Shown piece after piece: positions 1 to 9,206 of a stretch of 64,000 nucleotides of DNA. The position numbers and the translations under genes were made by a program. The notes beneath the pieces were generated by a model. It made no database searches. It was given only the letters and a program-made list of their open reading frames with translations, and had not been told where the DNA came from. The stretch is from Halobacteriales archaeon (GTDB lineage: Archaea; Halobacteriota; Halobacteria; Halobacteriales; SKNY01), in assembly GCA_007118975.1 (NCBI GenBank), contig SKQO01000004.1:16334-80333 (forward strand). Direction: 5' to 3'. Within the stretch, counting starts at the first letter, position 1, and every line of letters begins with the position of its first letter.

Positions 1-98
1 ACGTCCTGATCGGCGCGGCGGGTTTGTACGTCTTCTATCCACTGTATCGGATCAGGCGCCGACGATCGACAGAGGCAACGGCGGTCAGTACCGAATAA
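1..98 (+). CDS. C-terminal end of a membrane protein, probably an ABC transporter permease (partial)
   Basis: An open frame enters from the left edge and stops with TAA at 96-98. The visible 31 residues are a short hydrophobic segment (VLIGAAGLYVFYPLYRI) followed by an arginine-rich stretch and a polar tail, as at the cytoplasmic end of a last membrane helix. The next gene on the same strand is an ABC ATPase of the iron/polyamine type, so a permease subunit of the same importer is the natural guess. The family cannot be proved from so short a tail. Confidence 0.5.
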   Translation, partial: VLIGAAGLYVFYPLYRIRRRRSTEATAVSTE

Positions 99-343
99 GA
101 TCTGCGCAATCGATGTTAGCTCCCGACTGCCTGAGTCGTCGAGATTAACCAGACCCACAGCCGGCCGCGGAGTCCAATTGGAGACCTCAGTACGTTGGGT
201 TGCGGAGTTAGATTCACCCTATGGGTCGGTCACGACGAGCGCCTGTTTGTAGGAAACCCTAAAACTATCGAGCCCGAACTCCTCCACAGATGAAACGCCC
301 GGGAAACGTCATCGTCACCGCGAACCTTCTCCCGGGTATCGCG

Positions 344-354
344 ATTATCATATC
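344..354 (+). promoter_or_regulatory. Probable TATA box of the ABC ATPase gene
   Basis: An AT-rich element (ATTATCATATC) lies about 30-40 bases before the ATG at 385, the distance expected for a short-leader archaeal transcript. The rest of 99-384 holds no convincing ORF or RNA gene. Confidence 0.4.
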
Positions 355-384
355 ACCCGTCGAACGTACGACAACTGATTTGTC

Positions 385-1536
385 ATGTCATCGGACGTAA
401 CGCCGCTCAAGGATCCCGATCGGACGAAAGTACACGACGCAGGGGAGACGGTGCTGAGTGTAAGGGGACTCACGCGTCGATACGGGGAGCAAACCGGCAT
501 CGAAAACGTCTCGGTCGATGTCAAGGCTGGCGAATTTCTCACGCTCCTCGGGCCGAGCGGATGCGGAAAGACGACCACGTTGCGATTGATCGCCGGGCTC
601 GAACGTCCGCAGGCTGGAGAGATCACCCTCGACGGGACAGTCTTGGCGAACGAGACCACCTTTGTCCCAGCCGAAGAGCGAGCAATCGGGATCGTCTTCC
701 AAGATTTCGCCCTCTTTCCACACCTCAGCGTGGCCGAAAACATTGCCTTTGGCCTCCAAGATCACTCGACCACAGAGCGTGAGGAACGCGTCGATGAGAT
801 GCTGACACTGATCGGGTTACGTGATCACCGGGATCACAAGCCGGAAGCGCTTTCGGGTGGCGAACAGCAACGCGTGGCACTCGCCCGATCCCTCGCACCG
901 GAACCTCGAATGCTCCTGTTGGACGAACCTTTCTCAAATCTCGACGTGGATCTACGGGTCCGTATGCGTGAGGAGGTTCGCCGGATCGTCAAACAGGCGG
1001 GTGTAACCACCATCTCCGTTACACACGATCAAGAAGAGGCACTATCAATCAGCGACAGAGTGGCCATTATCAATGAGGGAACGATCGAGCAGATCGGGCA
1101 TCCAGAGACCGTGTTCCAGCACCCGACCTCTCGATTCGTCGCCGGATTTCTCGGGCACGCGAGTTTTCTGTCGGGTGATGTCGAGGGCGATATTATCGAA
1201 ACGGGTGTTGGCCGGCTCGGACGCGACCAAATCCACGGCCTTTCCACTGAGTACGATGACACCGCCATCGACGTACTCGTGCGTCCTGACGACTTGATCG
1301 CCCGGCCGGTCGACGGTCACGGAGAGGAAAACGGGATCGTCACGTATCGACGGTATCTCGGACCGAACGTCCTCTACCGGGTGGAACTCGAGAATGGAGA
1401 CGTGCTCGAGTGCATGCATAATCACACGGACCACATCTCGTTGGATCAACCGGTGGCTGTGGAGATCCCCGCAACCCACCAGTTCGCGTGGTTTCCAAAA
1501 TCCGATACGCTGGCTGGGGCGAATGACGACGGGTGA
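385..1536 (+). CDS. ABC transporter ATP-binding protein (Fe3+/polyamine/thiamine importer type)
   Basis: This is the ATP-hydrolysing subunit of an importer, 383 residues. Walker A GPSGCGKT is at residues 56-63, the Q-loop glutamine near 106, the signature LSGGEQQR at 156-163, Walker B LLLDEP at 177-182 and the switch histidine (VTHDQEEA) at about 214. Residues from about 260 to 370 form a C-terminal regulatory region of the TOBE type, which places it in the FbpC/PotA/CysA group. The substrate cannot be read from this subunit. A permease tail lies just upstream; no binding protein is in the window. The ATG at 385 gives the family's usual N-terminus. Confidence 0.85.
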   Translation: MSSDVTPLKDPDRTKVHDAGETVLSVRGLTRRYGEQTGIENVSVDVKAGEFLTLLGPSGCGKTTTLRLIAGLERPQAGEITLDGTVLANETTFVPAEERAIGIVFQDFALFPHLSVAENIAFGLQDHSTTEREERVDEMLTLIGLRDHRDHKPEALSGGEQQRVALARSLAPEPRMLLLDEPFSNLDVDLRVRMREEVRRIVKQAGVTTISVTHDQEEALSISDRVAIINEGTIEQIGHPETVFQHPTSRFVAGFLGHASFLSGDVEGDIIETGVGRLGRDQIHGLSTEYDDTAIDVLVRPDDLIARPVDGHGEENGIVTYRRYLGPNVLYRVELENGDVLECMHNHTDHISLDQPVAVEIPATHQFAWFPKSDTLAGANDDG

Positions 1537-1611
1537 ATGGCTCTGGTCGATGTTACCGCCATACTACGGGGTGTCACCCTTGTCGATCGGACCTGTCGGA
1601 CGTGAGTATCA

Positions 1612-1887
1612 GTGACCATTCCTGAGGAACGGATCGACGAGTTGGAGCGGCTTGCGGCGGCGGCCATGTCGGGAGACGAACCGGAACTCGCCCGGGAGTA
1701 CGTCCGACTGGCTCGACGTATCGCTGAACGGCACCGGATTCGCTTTCCACGACATTTTGAGAGGTTCAGCTGCGATGTATGTGACCGTTATCTACGACCA
1801 GGGCGGAATGCCAGAGTACGGTTGCAAGACGGACACGTGGTAATCACGTGTGACTGTGGTCACGTCGCAAGATACCCCTACGACTAA
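1612..1887 (+). CDS. rnp4: Ribonuclease P protein component 4 (Rpr2/Rpp21 family)
   Basis: A 91-residue protein with a GTG start. The N-terminal half is two amphipathic helices rich in Glu/Arg, followed by a zinc ribbon with cysteines 54, 57, 80 and 82 (CDVC and CDCG). This is the layout of archaeal Rnp4, which with Rnp1 binds the specificity domain of RNase P RNA and helps process tRNA 5' ends. It is followed, after a 136-base gap, by an RNA-binding YhbY protein, so the two may share an RNA-processing context. The length is normal for the family. Confidence 0.85.
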   Translation: MTIPEERIDELERLAAAAMSGDEPELAREYVRLARRIAERHRIRFPRHFERFSCDVCDRYLRPGRNARVRLQDGHVVITCDCGHVARYPYD

Positions 1888-2023
1888 CTTACGATCGGCC
1901 CGGGACCAGCATTCGAGGGAGAGACACGCTTCAACACGTCACCGCCGGAATGTACCTGATCCGGTGGGTCTGTCCGAAATAGGTAAGCTAACAATCGCGT
2001 GGACGGAGGATACAGGCGAACCG

Positions 2024-2272
2024 ATGAGCGAACGCGAAGACGCCGCCGACGTGCAAGAACTCGACGTGACCGTGTGGGTCGGAAAACGGGGCATCGAGGC
2101 AGTGACCGATGAGCTCGAAGAGCAGCTCGACAACGAAGCGGCAGTGAAAGTCAAATTTCTCCGCTCTTCACGGGCGCGAGCGGACACCGAGTCGCTCGCC
2201 GAAGAGCTGGCTGCGGCGGTGGGTGGCACGGTCGCCGGTGTACGAGGACATACGGCAGTGATCCGCACATGA
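2024..2272 (+). CDS. YhbY/CRM-domain RNA-binding protein
   Basis: An 82-residue protein starting at ATG 2024; an upstream in-frame start at 1850 would run over the end of rnp4 and is unlikely. The sequence fits the CRS1-YhbY fold: a beta strand with VGKRGI, a helix (AVTDELEEQLDN), a strand with VKVKFLRSS, and an alternating C-terminal part ending GTVAGVRGHTAVIRT. The family binds RNA and is linked to ribosome assembly. The stop overlaps the ATG of the MscS gene by four bases, so the two are probably translationally coupled. Confidence 0.8.
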   Translation: MSEREDAADVQELDVTVWVGKRGIEAVTDELEEQLDNEAAVKVKFLRSSRARADTESLAEELAAAVGGTVAGVRGHTAVIRT

Positions 2273-3132
2273 CCGAACTCGCACAGTGGACCGAAGGGAT
2301 GGGAGGAATGGCCGAAAGTGCCATTCTGTTCGTGCTGACATTCCTCGTCCTGTACGCCGTCGGCCGAGTCGTGGTCATCCCGCTCATCGAACAACTGATC
2401 GAACAACGAGGCCTCGACAGGCACGCCAGACAGCCCATCCTGAAACTGTCGAGATTTCTCATCGTCTTTGTCGCCATCTCGATCGCGTTCGGGCTCGCGG
2501 GACTCGGTAACCTGCTGATTGCGTTCGCGGGTGTCGCGGCGGCCGGGACGTTGGCGGTAGGTCTCGCGATGCAGAACGTGATTCGAAACGTCGTCGCGGG
2601 CGTGCTTATTTATGTCGACAAACCGTTCCGGGTGGGAGACTGGATCGAATGGAACGACCACGTCGGGACAGTCGAGGACATTCGCCTGCGCACGACACGG
2701 GTGCGGACGTTCGACAACGAACGCCTGACCGTGCCGAACGCGGAGCTGACCGACAATGTGGTCAAAAACCCGGTGGCGAACGAGCGAATCAGACAGCGCT
2801 TCACGGTCGGCGTGGGGTTCGAAGACGATGTCACGGAGGCGATGGGCCACATGGTCGATGTGGCCGAGGAACACCCAGAGATTCTGGAGGACCCCGAGCC
2901 GTCCGTTCGACTCACCGATCTCGGGGATTCGGCCGTGCTGTTGCAGGCGAGATTCTGGATTGCCGATCCGACTCGCACCGATTTCATCCGCATCCGGGGG
3001 GAATACGGGACAGACGTCAAAGCACGCCTGGAGGCTGCAGGCATCGATATCCCCTTCCCCATCCGCACACTCGACGGACAAATCGCTATCGATGGGCTCG
3101 AGGACGCCATCGGAGCTAGTGGCAGCGACTGA
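2269..3132 (+). CDS. MscS-family mechanosensitive ion channel
   Basis: A 287-residue small-conductance mechanosensitive channel. There are three membrane segments at about residues 12-35, 62-85 and 87-120; the third is the glycine/alanine-rich pore helix with AGTLAVGLAMQNVIRN, followed by the beta domain starting VDKPFRVGDWIEW and the signature VPNAELTDNVVKN. The C-terminal alpha/beta cytoplasmic cage is present to about 270. It should release solutes on osmotic downshift. It is coupled by a four-base overlap to the YhbY gene. Confidence 0.92.
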   Translation: MTELAQWTEGMGGMAESAILFVLTFLVLYAVGRVVVIPLIEQLIEQRGLDRHARQPILKLSRFLIVFVAISIAFGLAGLGNLLIAFAGVAAAGTLAVGLAMQNVIRNVVAGVLIYVDKPFRVGDWIEWNDHVGTVEDIRLRTTRVRTFDNERLTVPNAELTDNVVKNPVANERIRQRFTVGVGFEDDVTEAMGHMVDVAEEHPEILEDPEPSVRLTDLGDSAVLLQARFWIADPTRTDFIRIRGEYGTDVKARLEAAGIDIPFPIRTLDGQIAIDGLEDAIGASGSD

Positions 3133-3504
3133 TGGGCCAATATTACGTCACAGGTAAAGAAACCAAGCGCGCTCCGATAGTGTACCGCGAATACTCTACA
3201 CCGACAAGTCGTGGGTGGGAATGCGAAGAACAGTCTGACACGAGGAAATCGCCCTGCAAGGAGGAGGTCGAAGGTGTCGCAGACACAGCATTCACTGGGT
3301 ATGGGCTGGGTGTCCCACGCACAGCGGGCGGGCAACCGACGCCGTACAACGCGCTGGACGTCAGGCTCGACTGCGGCTCACGCCCAAGCGGTCAACTGCT
3401 CTACCGTGGACCAATCAGTCGACACCCTGAGCCCTCCAAAACAGCGGACTGACGACCCCGATCGGTCATTGATCGGCTGGTTTGTTCAAACGGTCCAACT
3501 GCCC
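3133..3504. other. Gene-free stretch of 372 bases
   Basis: This lies between the convergent ends of the MscS gene and the exported beta-propeller gene. A plus-strand frame from 3132 to 3452 (106 codons) overlaps the MscS stop, but its composition (many Pro/Ser/Thr/Gly, few hydrophobic runs) does not look like a protein. No tRNA cloverleaf or clear terminator was found. Confidence 0.4.
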
Positions 3505-4788
3505 TCACAGTTCCCGGACGCCGATCCCGTGGAAGTCGCTCTCGAGGGGGTCCACATCGTCTGGTTGCCAAACGCCGTCGTTCAACCCAGGTGCGTTGTC
3601 GATTCGCTCCCGGTCTTCGACGGACAGCACCGCAACACCGGGATTTTCGCCGACAGAGACACCGCCTGCAGACTTCGGATTGAGCCCCCGAAGCGTTGCG
3701 AACATGTACTCCCCGTCTGGGGATGCTGCGAGAATGTCCGCTTTGTCGCCGGGATTGCCGGGTGCGTCATCCCGCGACTCATATGGTGGATCGTATGGCG
3801 CGTCGTCGAGCATCGGCGCCGGTCCGATCTCCGGAATCTCGGCCAAAACGTGATCCCGATACGGATCGATGACTTCTCCGTCATTGCTTACCCGGTTGAC
3901 CTGCCAGAGTTCCGAGCCGTCCGGCGTCAACCAGATGCCGTGAGCGCCTGCCCCCGAGGAATACCGCTCCTCGCCGCGCCTTGCGAGTGGTTCGTGTTCC
4001 TCCGTACTGAAGGTATACCAAACGGAATCGTCGAACAGCCCACCCCCTCCATTCAGGAAGATCCGGTCAAGCTCGGGATGGGTGATCGTTCCACAGTTGG
4101 TTCGGATCCGATCTGGATCAAACGTTGCCTCCACCTCGTTGTCGTTGACATCGAGGACGAACAGTCCAGCGCCATCAAAACCCGGCCCGAGCGTCACGTA
4201 CGCGTACTGTCCGTCCGTGGTATAGTCGTGGCAGACGGGCGTGTAGCTGGGATAACCCTCGGTGCCGTCGAGCAGATCTGCGACCTCGATCGATGTCTCC
4301 ACGGAGAATGCCTCGTTCTCCAAATCGGCGTTGACGACGTGAATCTGGTCGTTCGCCATGTCGTCGATGTGGATCGTGCTATCGTCGGGCGTGATCCCCG
4401 CGAAGTGGGCAGTCCCGACGTCCTGATCGACGTCTCCTCCTTCCTCGATGGTCGCGACTACCTCCCGGTCGTCGGCACGGACCACCGACACGGCCGACCC
4501 AGCAGTAGACGCGATGAACGCGTACTCGCCGTCCGAACTAAATACGATCATGTGGGGAACATCCGGCAGGTCTTCGATCATATCCCGGTTACGGAATCGG
4601 CGCCCGTTGAATTCTCCGAGGATATGCGCCGTGTTTGTTCCCTGATCGAGCGCCCAGACCTCGTACGCATCCCGCCGTCCCAGGAACGATAGGTCCTCCC
4701 GCTGCGCGGTTGCGGTCCCACTCGTCGCACCGGCCGCGACGAGCCCCCCACTCGCCGCCATTACCTTACGTCGCGTCGTGCGAAACAT
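3505..4788 (-). CDS. Tat-exported beta-propeller protein (YVTN/cytochrome D1-like)
   Basis: A 427-residue secreted protein. The start is placed at 4788 because this puts a twin-arginine signal (TTRRKVMAA, hydrophobic GGLVAAGATSGTATA, then a likely cleavage site) at the N-terminus; an upstream in-frame ATG at 4824 would add 12 residues. The mature part has repeated propeller blades of the form 'SSDGEYAFIAS', 'TPDDSTIHIDD', 'TTDGQYAYVTLG', 'TPDGSELWQVN', 'SPDGEYMFATLRG'. Such proteins resemble YVTN or nitrite-reductase D1 propellers, but no heme-binding motif is obvious. The ligand is unknown; the gene stands alone. Confidence 0.75.
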   Translation of the reverse strand: MFRTTRRKVMAASGGLVAAGATSGTATAQREDLSFLGRRDAYEVWALDQGTNTAHILGEFNGRRFRNRDMIEDLPDVPHMIVFSSDGEYAFIASTAGSAVSVVRADDREVVATIEEGGDVDQDVGTAHFAGITPDDSTIHIDDMANDQIHVVNADLENEAFSVETSIEVADLLDGTEGYPSYTPVCHDYTTDGQYAYVTLGPGFDGAGLFVLDVNDNEVEATFDPDRIRTNCGTITHPELDRIFLNGGGGLFDDSVWYTFSTEEHEPLARRGEERYSSGAGAHGIWLTPDGSELWQVNRVSNDGEVIDPYRDHVLAEIPEIGPAPMLDDAPYDPPYESRDDAPGNPGDKADILAASPDGEYMFATLRGLNPKSAGGVSVGENPGVAVLSVEDRERIDNAPGLNDGVWQPDDVDPLESDFHGIGVREL

Positions 4789-4981
4789 GACATTGACACC
4801 GATGGATTGGAACGCGAATAGCAATACTACAGCGGGTGAACTTGCCGATATCTAGGATTTCGAAAATTTGGTGCGCCCCTGCGCTCAGTTGGTATTGGTC
4901 ATCGACGTCACGATGACTCCAGCGTGAGTTCCCCGCGATACTCGTCAAAACCGGTGGCTCTCCGTTCAAAACTCGGTAAGA

Positions 4982-5293
4982 TATAGACGGACATCCGGCG
5001 TTGCCCGGCGTTCGGATCCGGATCGACCCAGTCACCTCCTCCACCCCGCGACCCTGCGAGCGATAGCTGTCCGACGATCCGCTGCTCGCTTCCGCGCCTG
5101 GCGGATTGTCGCCGGCTAACCGCGGCTACACGTCCCTGCGGACGCTCACCGCGGACCGCTAGCCCCGCAGGACGAGGCTTCCATGTTGGCTTCCGGGGTC
5201 CGGATCCGTCTGTCCGGACGCCATCGGGATTCGGTCCCCGCTAAAGACCATACCACGGGTTACAAGCAGGGCCTAGCTGCCCGACCTAGTCCA
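4982..5293 (-). ncRNA. ffs: Signal recognition particle RNA (7S RNA)
   Basis: Read on the minus strand, positions 5116-5091 give the helix 8 core with the diagnostic CGCGGAAGCGAGCAGC loops that bind SRP54 (GGAA tetraloop and AGCAG asymmetric loop). The long helix 5 is visible: a CGGATCCGG segment near 5198-5206 on the 5' arm can pair with a CCGGATCCG segment near 5010-5018 on the 3' arm. A five-base terminal pairing (TGGAC near 5293, GTCTA near 4984) sets the approximate ends, for about 312 nt, normal for haloarchaea. Ends are uncertain by several bases. Confidence 0.88.
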
Positions 5294-5312
5294 AGTGGAA
5301 TTTCGGTCCGCG

Positions 5313-5320
5313 GCTTTAAG
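5313..5320 (-). promoter_or_regulatory. TATA box of the SRP RNA gene
   Basis: The minus strand reads CCTTAAAG here, about 24 bases upstream of the predicted 5' end of the SRP RNA near 5293. The element is nearly self-complementary, so it could also direct plus-strand transcription towards the gene starting at 5368/5386. Confidence 0.6.
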
Positions 5321-5385
5321 GTGATTTCGACTGCGCGCACGTCGCAACGCAAGGCCCACATAGATCGATGGGTAACCGGTTGCGC

Positions 5386-5685
5386 ATGGGTCTCGGATCA
5401 ACTGCGCAGAAATTACAGGCGATGGCCGAACGAGCAGAGCAACTGTACGCGCAGGTAATGGAGCTTCGCGATCAGATCGCGGATTTGCGGGAGACGGTGG
5501 AAGATACGGGGAGAGACGTCGACGAACTCATGCTCCGGAGCGAAAAACAATGGGCGCTCCTTCAGGCGATTGCGGACGAACAAGGCATCGATGTCGACAG
5601 CGTACTCACCGAAGCGGCTATCGAGGAAATCGAGCCGCCAGCCGGGGAAGCGACATCCGAAGCGGAAGAAGAAGGGGACGCCTGA
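5386..5685 (+). CDS. Small coiled-coil protein resembling haloarchaeal DUF5798
   Basis: A 99-residue acidic protein. I place the start at the second ATG (5386, MGLGSTAQKLQ) since family members I recall begin this way; the ATG at 5368 adds six residues. Residues about 5-65 form a helical coiled coil (QAMAERAEQLYAQVMELRDQ and following heptads) and the tail is Glu-rich. Its function is not known. It is divergent from the SRP RNA, with which it shares the intergenic region. Confidence 0.65.
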   Translation: MGLGSTAQKLQAMAERAEQLYAQVMELRDQIADLRETVEDTGRDVDELMLRSEKQWALLQAIADEQGIDVDSVLTEAAIEEIEPPAGEATSEAEEEGDA

Positions 5686-5742
5686 TCGGATCGAGCCGCC
5701 CCGTCATGGGGAAGCCTCGGGTGAGCGCACACTGGACGGGCT

Positions 5743-6579
5743 TCAAATCAATAACTCGATGCGGCCGACGACGAAGGCGACGACGGCAACGAACATGCCG
5801 AGCTTGATCAATCGCTGGCCCGCACCCGGGTCTCGGAAACTCCGGACAACGCCGAAAAGCATCGAGAGGATCGCGGGGGCCACGGCGACCAGATACCAGA
5901 TGCCGAAGATCCCGAGCACGTACGGAAGCGGGCTGGCGACCGTCGCAGCGATCAGACACCCGGCCGCAACGGTCAGCGCCCACCGCTCACCGACGGCGAT
6001 CGGCAGCGTGTGAAGCCCTTCCATCCTGTCGCCGGTGACGTCCTCGACATCCTTGATGATCTCCCGGCCCAGCGTCGCGAGCGTCGCAAGCAGGAACAGC
6101 ACGCCCGTGGCCTCGATCCCGCCCACCGCCGCCCCGCCAAACAGGAACGTGCTCCCGACCAGGAAGGCGACGACCGAGTTCCCGACGCCGGGGAGCCCTT
6201 TGAAGACGCTCGTGTACGTGATAAGCGCGAGGAGATTGATAATCGCAATCGCGATCGCGGCAACCGGTAGCGCCAACGCGAGAAGCACCGCGGCGAGCAT
6301 GAACAGGCCAGATTGCCACAGTGCCCACCGCGGTGAGATGGCGCCCCGGGGCAGCGGCCGATCGGGAACGTTGACGGCGTCGATATCCCGGTCGATGTAA
6401 TCGTTGACACCGTTCCCCGCCCCCGTGGCAAGGATCGTCGCAACGACGGCGATCCAGGCGTGGACCGTCAGGTGGCCGCCACCGACGAATGCGCCAATAA
6501 ACGTGAGAACGCCGGCCGCCACCGCGTTCACCGGCCGGGTAAGTTCGATGGCACCTCCGACACGCTGTCGGACCGTCAT
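5743..6579 (-). CDS. Digeranylgeranylglyceryl phosphate synthase (UbiA family)
   Basis: This 278-residue membrane prenyltransferase should attach the second geranylgeranyl chain to GGGP, a core step in archaeal ether lipid synthesis. The first Asp-rich motif NDYIDRDID lies at about residues 58-66 with the following DRPLPRG; the second, KDVEDVTGDRMEG, is near 175. Eight or nine hydrophobic segments span the rest. Length and motifs match archaeal DGGGP synthases rather than the heme O or menaquinone branches. It is transcribed divergently from dinB. Confidence 0.85.
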   Translation of the reverse strand: MTVRQRVGGAIELTRPVNAVAAGVLTFIGAFVGGGHLTVHAWIAVVATILATGAGNGVNDYIDRDIDAVNVPDRPLPRGAISPRWALWQSGLFMLAAVLLALALPVAAIAIAIINLLALITYTSVFKGLPGVGNSVVAFLVGSTFLFGGAAVGGIEATGVLFLLATLATLGREIIKDVEDVTGDRMEGLHTLPIAVGERWALTVAAGCLIAATVASPLPYVLGIFGIWYLVAVAPAILSMLFGVVRSFRDPGAGQRLIKLGMFVAVVAFVVGRIELLI

Positions 6580-6678
6580 TGCACGACGGTGTCCGAATTA
6601 ACGTAAAGACCTGCCTATTCAGTCCCGTGAGACGCTCGGGCAGCAACCTACAAAACGGTCGCAACTAAAGGATCGACC

Positions 6679-7938
6679 ATGTCGGAGGACGGGCAGCTCC
6701 CGGGGAAAACTGCTCCCGAGCAGACGCGCATTGTCCTCCACGTCGACAATGACTGTTTTTATGCTGCTTGCGAGCGGTTACGGGACGAGACACTGGTCGG
6801 CGAGCCCGTGGTCGTCGGGATGGGATACGATCGTGAGTCCGTCTCGGGCGCGGTGGCGACCGCCAGTTACGAGGCGAGAGCCCACGGCATCCAGAGTGCG
6901 CAACCGATCTCCGAAGCGATCGAGCGGCTCCCCCCGCGCCACCAGGTCGACGAGGAGTACGATGGACAAACCGGTCTCTATCGCCCGGTCGACATGGGGT
7001 ACTACGAGGGAATCAGCGGCGCCGTTCACGAGATTCTGGCGTCGTACGCCGAGACGTTCCGTGTTGTCAGCATCGACGAGGCGTACTTGGATTGTACCAC
7101 CAGCACGACCTGGGAAGAGGCGAAGCGGTTCGGCGAACGGATCAAGGAACGAATCGCCACGGACGTGGGCGTCCCCACCAGCGTGGGGATCGCACCGAAC
7201 ATGAGCGTCGCCAAGATTGCAAGCGACCATGACAAACCGGACGGACTGGTTGTTGTCCCACCGGACGAGATGGCCGCCTTTCTCGCGCCGTTACCGATCG
7301 AGGACATGCATGGCGTTGGCCCGGTGACGGCGGAGGCGCTGAAGGCGGAGGGTCTCGAGACGGTGGGCGACATCGCCACGACCGATCCCGGGACGCTGTC
7401 GGCAAGGTTCGGGAAACGAGGCGCGGAACTGCACCGACGCGCTCGTGGCATCGACGAGCGCCCGGTCAGGCCCCGCGGTGACCCGAAAAGCCTTTCGCGA
7501 GAATCATCGTTCGGTGAGCCCGTCGACGAGCACGAGACAGCACGAGGCAAGATAGAGGAACTGGCCGCGGCCGTCGCAGAGCGGAGCCGTCGCGAGGGTG
7601 CCACGTACAGAACCATCGGCATCAAAGTCGTCGAGCCGCCGTTCGACGTGAACACCCGCGAGCGTTCACTCCCGGGACCCGTGGACGACCCGGATCTGGT
7701 GCGTGAGATTGCCCTGAACCTGCTTTCCGAATTTCGCGGACACGCGATCAGAAAGGTCGGCGTCCGGGTGTCGAACCTCGAGTTCCCTGACGGCGAACAG
7801 CCGGCACTCGAAAGTTGGAAACAAGAAGATCGACCGGATCGTCCAGAAACCACACAAGTCCCGATCCTGGAACGGCGGGGACAGACGAGACTGCGGGCGT
7901 TTCTCTCGCGTTCTGAAAACGATCGATCGGGCGATTAA
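6679..7938 (+). CDS. dinB: DNA polymerase IV (Y-family, DinB)
   Basis: A 419-residue translesion polymerase. Catalytic acidic residues are D23 (HVDNDCFYA) and D133/E134 (SIDEAYLD). The helix-hairpin-helix region ([12 protein letters not shown]) and the little-finger domain follow. Near the C-terminus QTRLRAFL at 402-409 fits a PCNA-interacting PIP box (QxxLxxF), so it is likely recruited to the sliding clamp. Its last four bases overlap the end of the convergent tpiA gene. Halophile insertions rich in Asp/Glu make it longer than the bacterial enzyme. Confidence 0.93.
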   Translation: MSEDGQLPGKTAPEQTRIVLHVDNDCFYAACERLRDETLVGEPVVVGMGYDRESVSGAVATASYEARAHGIQSAQPISEAIERLPPRHQVDEEYDGQTGLYRPVDMGYYEGISGAVHEILASYAETFRVVSIDEAYLDCTTSTTWEEAKRFGERIKERIATDVGVPTSVGIAPNMSVAKIASDHDKPDGLVVVPPDEMAAFLAPLPIEDMHGVGPVTAEALKAEGLETVGDIATTDPGTLSARFGKRGAELHRRARGIDERPVRPRGDPKSLSRESSFGEPVDEHETARGKIEELAAAVAERSRREGATYRTIGIKVVEPPFDVNTRERSLPGPVDDPDLVREIALNLLSEFRGHAIRKVGVRVSNLEFPDGEQPALESWKQEDRPDRPETTQVPILERRGQTRLRAFLSRSENDRSGD

Positions 7939-8579
7939 AACGACACGAGATCACGGAGCACGGCCGCCGGGTCATCCGCCTTAGCCACTCCGCTGGCCAA
8001 CAACACTCCCTCCGCACCCAGTTCGCGGGCAGCGGCCACGTCCTCGCCGTCGCTGATGCCCGCGCCACATAGTACCGGGACGTCCGGGTCCACCCCGGCT
8101 GCCGCCGCCACCGCATCCGTCACGATTTCTGGGTCTGCCTGACTCACCGGGATACCCGACCCGATGAGTTCCGGTGGTTCGACGGCGACCGCATCGGGGC
8201 CCAGCGCAGTGACGGCCACGATCTGCGACGGCGTATTGGCACAGACCAGGCTCTCGAGTCCCGCTTGTCGGGCGGTGTCGATCGCGCGGTCGATCTCGTC
8301 CAGCGTCAACCGACATTCGGAGTGATTGAGCAGAGTGCCAGTGGCCCCGGCATTGACTACCGCTGTAGCGAGAGTGCTCCCGGTGTGACTCCCTGGCTCG
8401 ACACCACTCACGTGCTGTCCCCACGTCTCCACCCCAGTCTCGGCAACGGCAGCAAGCGCGGGAGATTGCGGTGCGATGGCGATTCGGGCGTCGGTGGTCC
8501 CGCCCTCGACACTCGCGGCGGCTTCCGCTATTTCGACCGGATCAACGCTATACGCCTTCAGATTCACGAGAATGAACAT
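7935..8579 (-). CDS. tpiA: Triosephosphate isomerase (archaeal short type)
   Basis: A 214-residue enzyme that interconverts dihydroxyacetone phosphate and glyceraldehyde 3-phosphate. The start at 8579 gives [10 protein letters not shown], with the active-site Asn and Lys in NLKAY; the catalytic histidine is in LLNHSECRL and the glutamate in [10 protein letters not shown]. The phosphate loop is [12 protein letters not shown]. The length is typical of archaeal TPI, about 35 residues shorter than the bacterial form. It is the last gene of the minus-strand run beginning with hisC. Confidence 0.93.
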   Translation of the reverse strand: MFILVNLKAYSVDPVEIAEAAASVEGGTTDARIAIAPQSPALAAVAETGVETWGQHVSGVEPGSHTGSTLATAVVNAGATGTLLNHSECRLTLDEIDRAIDTARQAGLESLVCANTPSQIVAVTALGPDAVAVEPPELIGSGIPVSQADPEIVTDAVAAAAGVDPDVPVLCGAGISDGEDVAAARELGAEGVLLASGVAKADDPAAVLRDLVSF

Positions 8580-8625
8580 GCATCGGGTCCCCTTGCGAGG
8601 CGCAAATAGATTTCGACGGGTCGCT

Positions 8626-9153
8626 TCACTCCTTGCGCTGGACGACGTCACCGAGGGTCATCGAACCGGGCGAGATATCGCCCTCCCACTCGTCGTCATC
8701 TCCCCCCAGGCCTTCCGTGAGCGAGATCTCCAGATGCCCTTCGAGTTTCGCCTGAATCGCGTCGGTCGGTTGCATGTCGCCCCGTTCGAGCTTCCGGATA
8801 AGGCTCGCTTTCTCGTTTAATTCGCCCGCGAGGTCCTCCTGACTGAGACCACGCTCCTCCCGAGCCTCCCGGATGCGCTCCGGATAATCGGACGCGAGCG
8901 TCTCCATCTCGTCGAACAGATCGGCCCGCCGCCCGCCGCCACTCCCCCCAGTAGTGGACGAGGGGCTCGTGCTCTGTGCGTCGTTGGTCCCAGTGCTCCC
9001 CGTGGAATACTTCGTGCTGGTGTCGGTCGCGTCCTCGCGTTTGACCTCCGTCCCGAAATTCACACAGGAATCGCAGACCTGGAGTTCGGCCCCCTCGATC
9101 TTGGCAGTCTTCGGTGCGGCCGTCTCCGCTCCACACATCTCACACTGGACCAT
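8626..9153 (-). CDS. MBF1-like transcription factor (zinc ribbon plus HTH, TIGR00270 type)
   Basis: A 175-residue archaeal multiprotein-bridging-factor homologue. The N-terminal zinc ribbon has C4, C7, C27 and C30; a Ser/Thr/Gly-rich linker spans about 45-75; an XRE-type helix-turn-helix follows ([20 protein letters not shown], then [16 protein letters not shown]). The start at 9153 is chosen because it opens with the zinc ribbon; a longer frame upstream would overlap the phosphotransferase gene. MBF1 in archaea is thought to link regulators with TBP/TFB or act at the ribosome. Confidence 0.82.
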   Translation of the reverse strand: MVQCEMCGAETAAPKTAKIEGAELQVCDSCVNFGTEVKREDATDTSTKYSTGSTGTNDAQSTSPSSTTGGSGGGRRADLFDEMETLASDYPERIREAREERGLSQEDLAGELNEKASLIRKLERGDMQPTDAIQAKLEGHLEISLTEGLGGDDDEWEGDISPGSMTLGDVVQRKE

Positions 9154-9206
9154 GTGAGGGAATTTGCCGTGCGGTACAATAAAACGTGTGGCGCGAACCA
9201 GCAGCC

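Noticed and set aside
1939..3081. Minus-strand frame of 380 codons
   Set aside because: It is the complement of the YhbY and MscS genes and has no recognisable domain.
3132..3452. Plus-strand frame of 106 codons after the MscS channel
   Set aside because: It overlaps the MscS stop and its amino acid composition is not protein-like; no motif is seen.
3211..4692. Long plus-strand open frame of about 490 codons
   Set aside because: It lies opposite the Tat beta-propeller gene, whose blade repeats and signal peptide are clear; the plus-strand product has no such structure.
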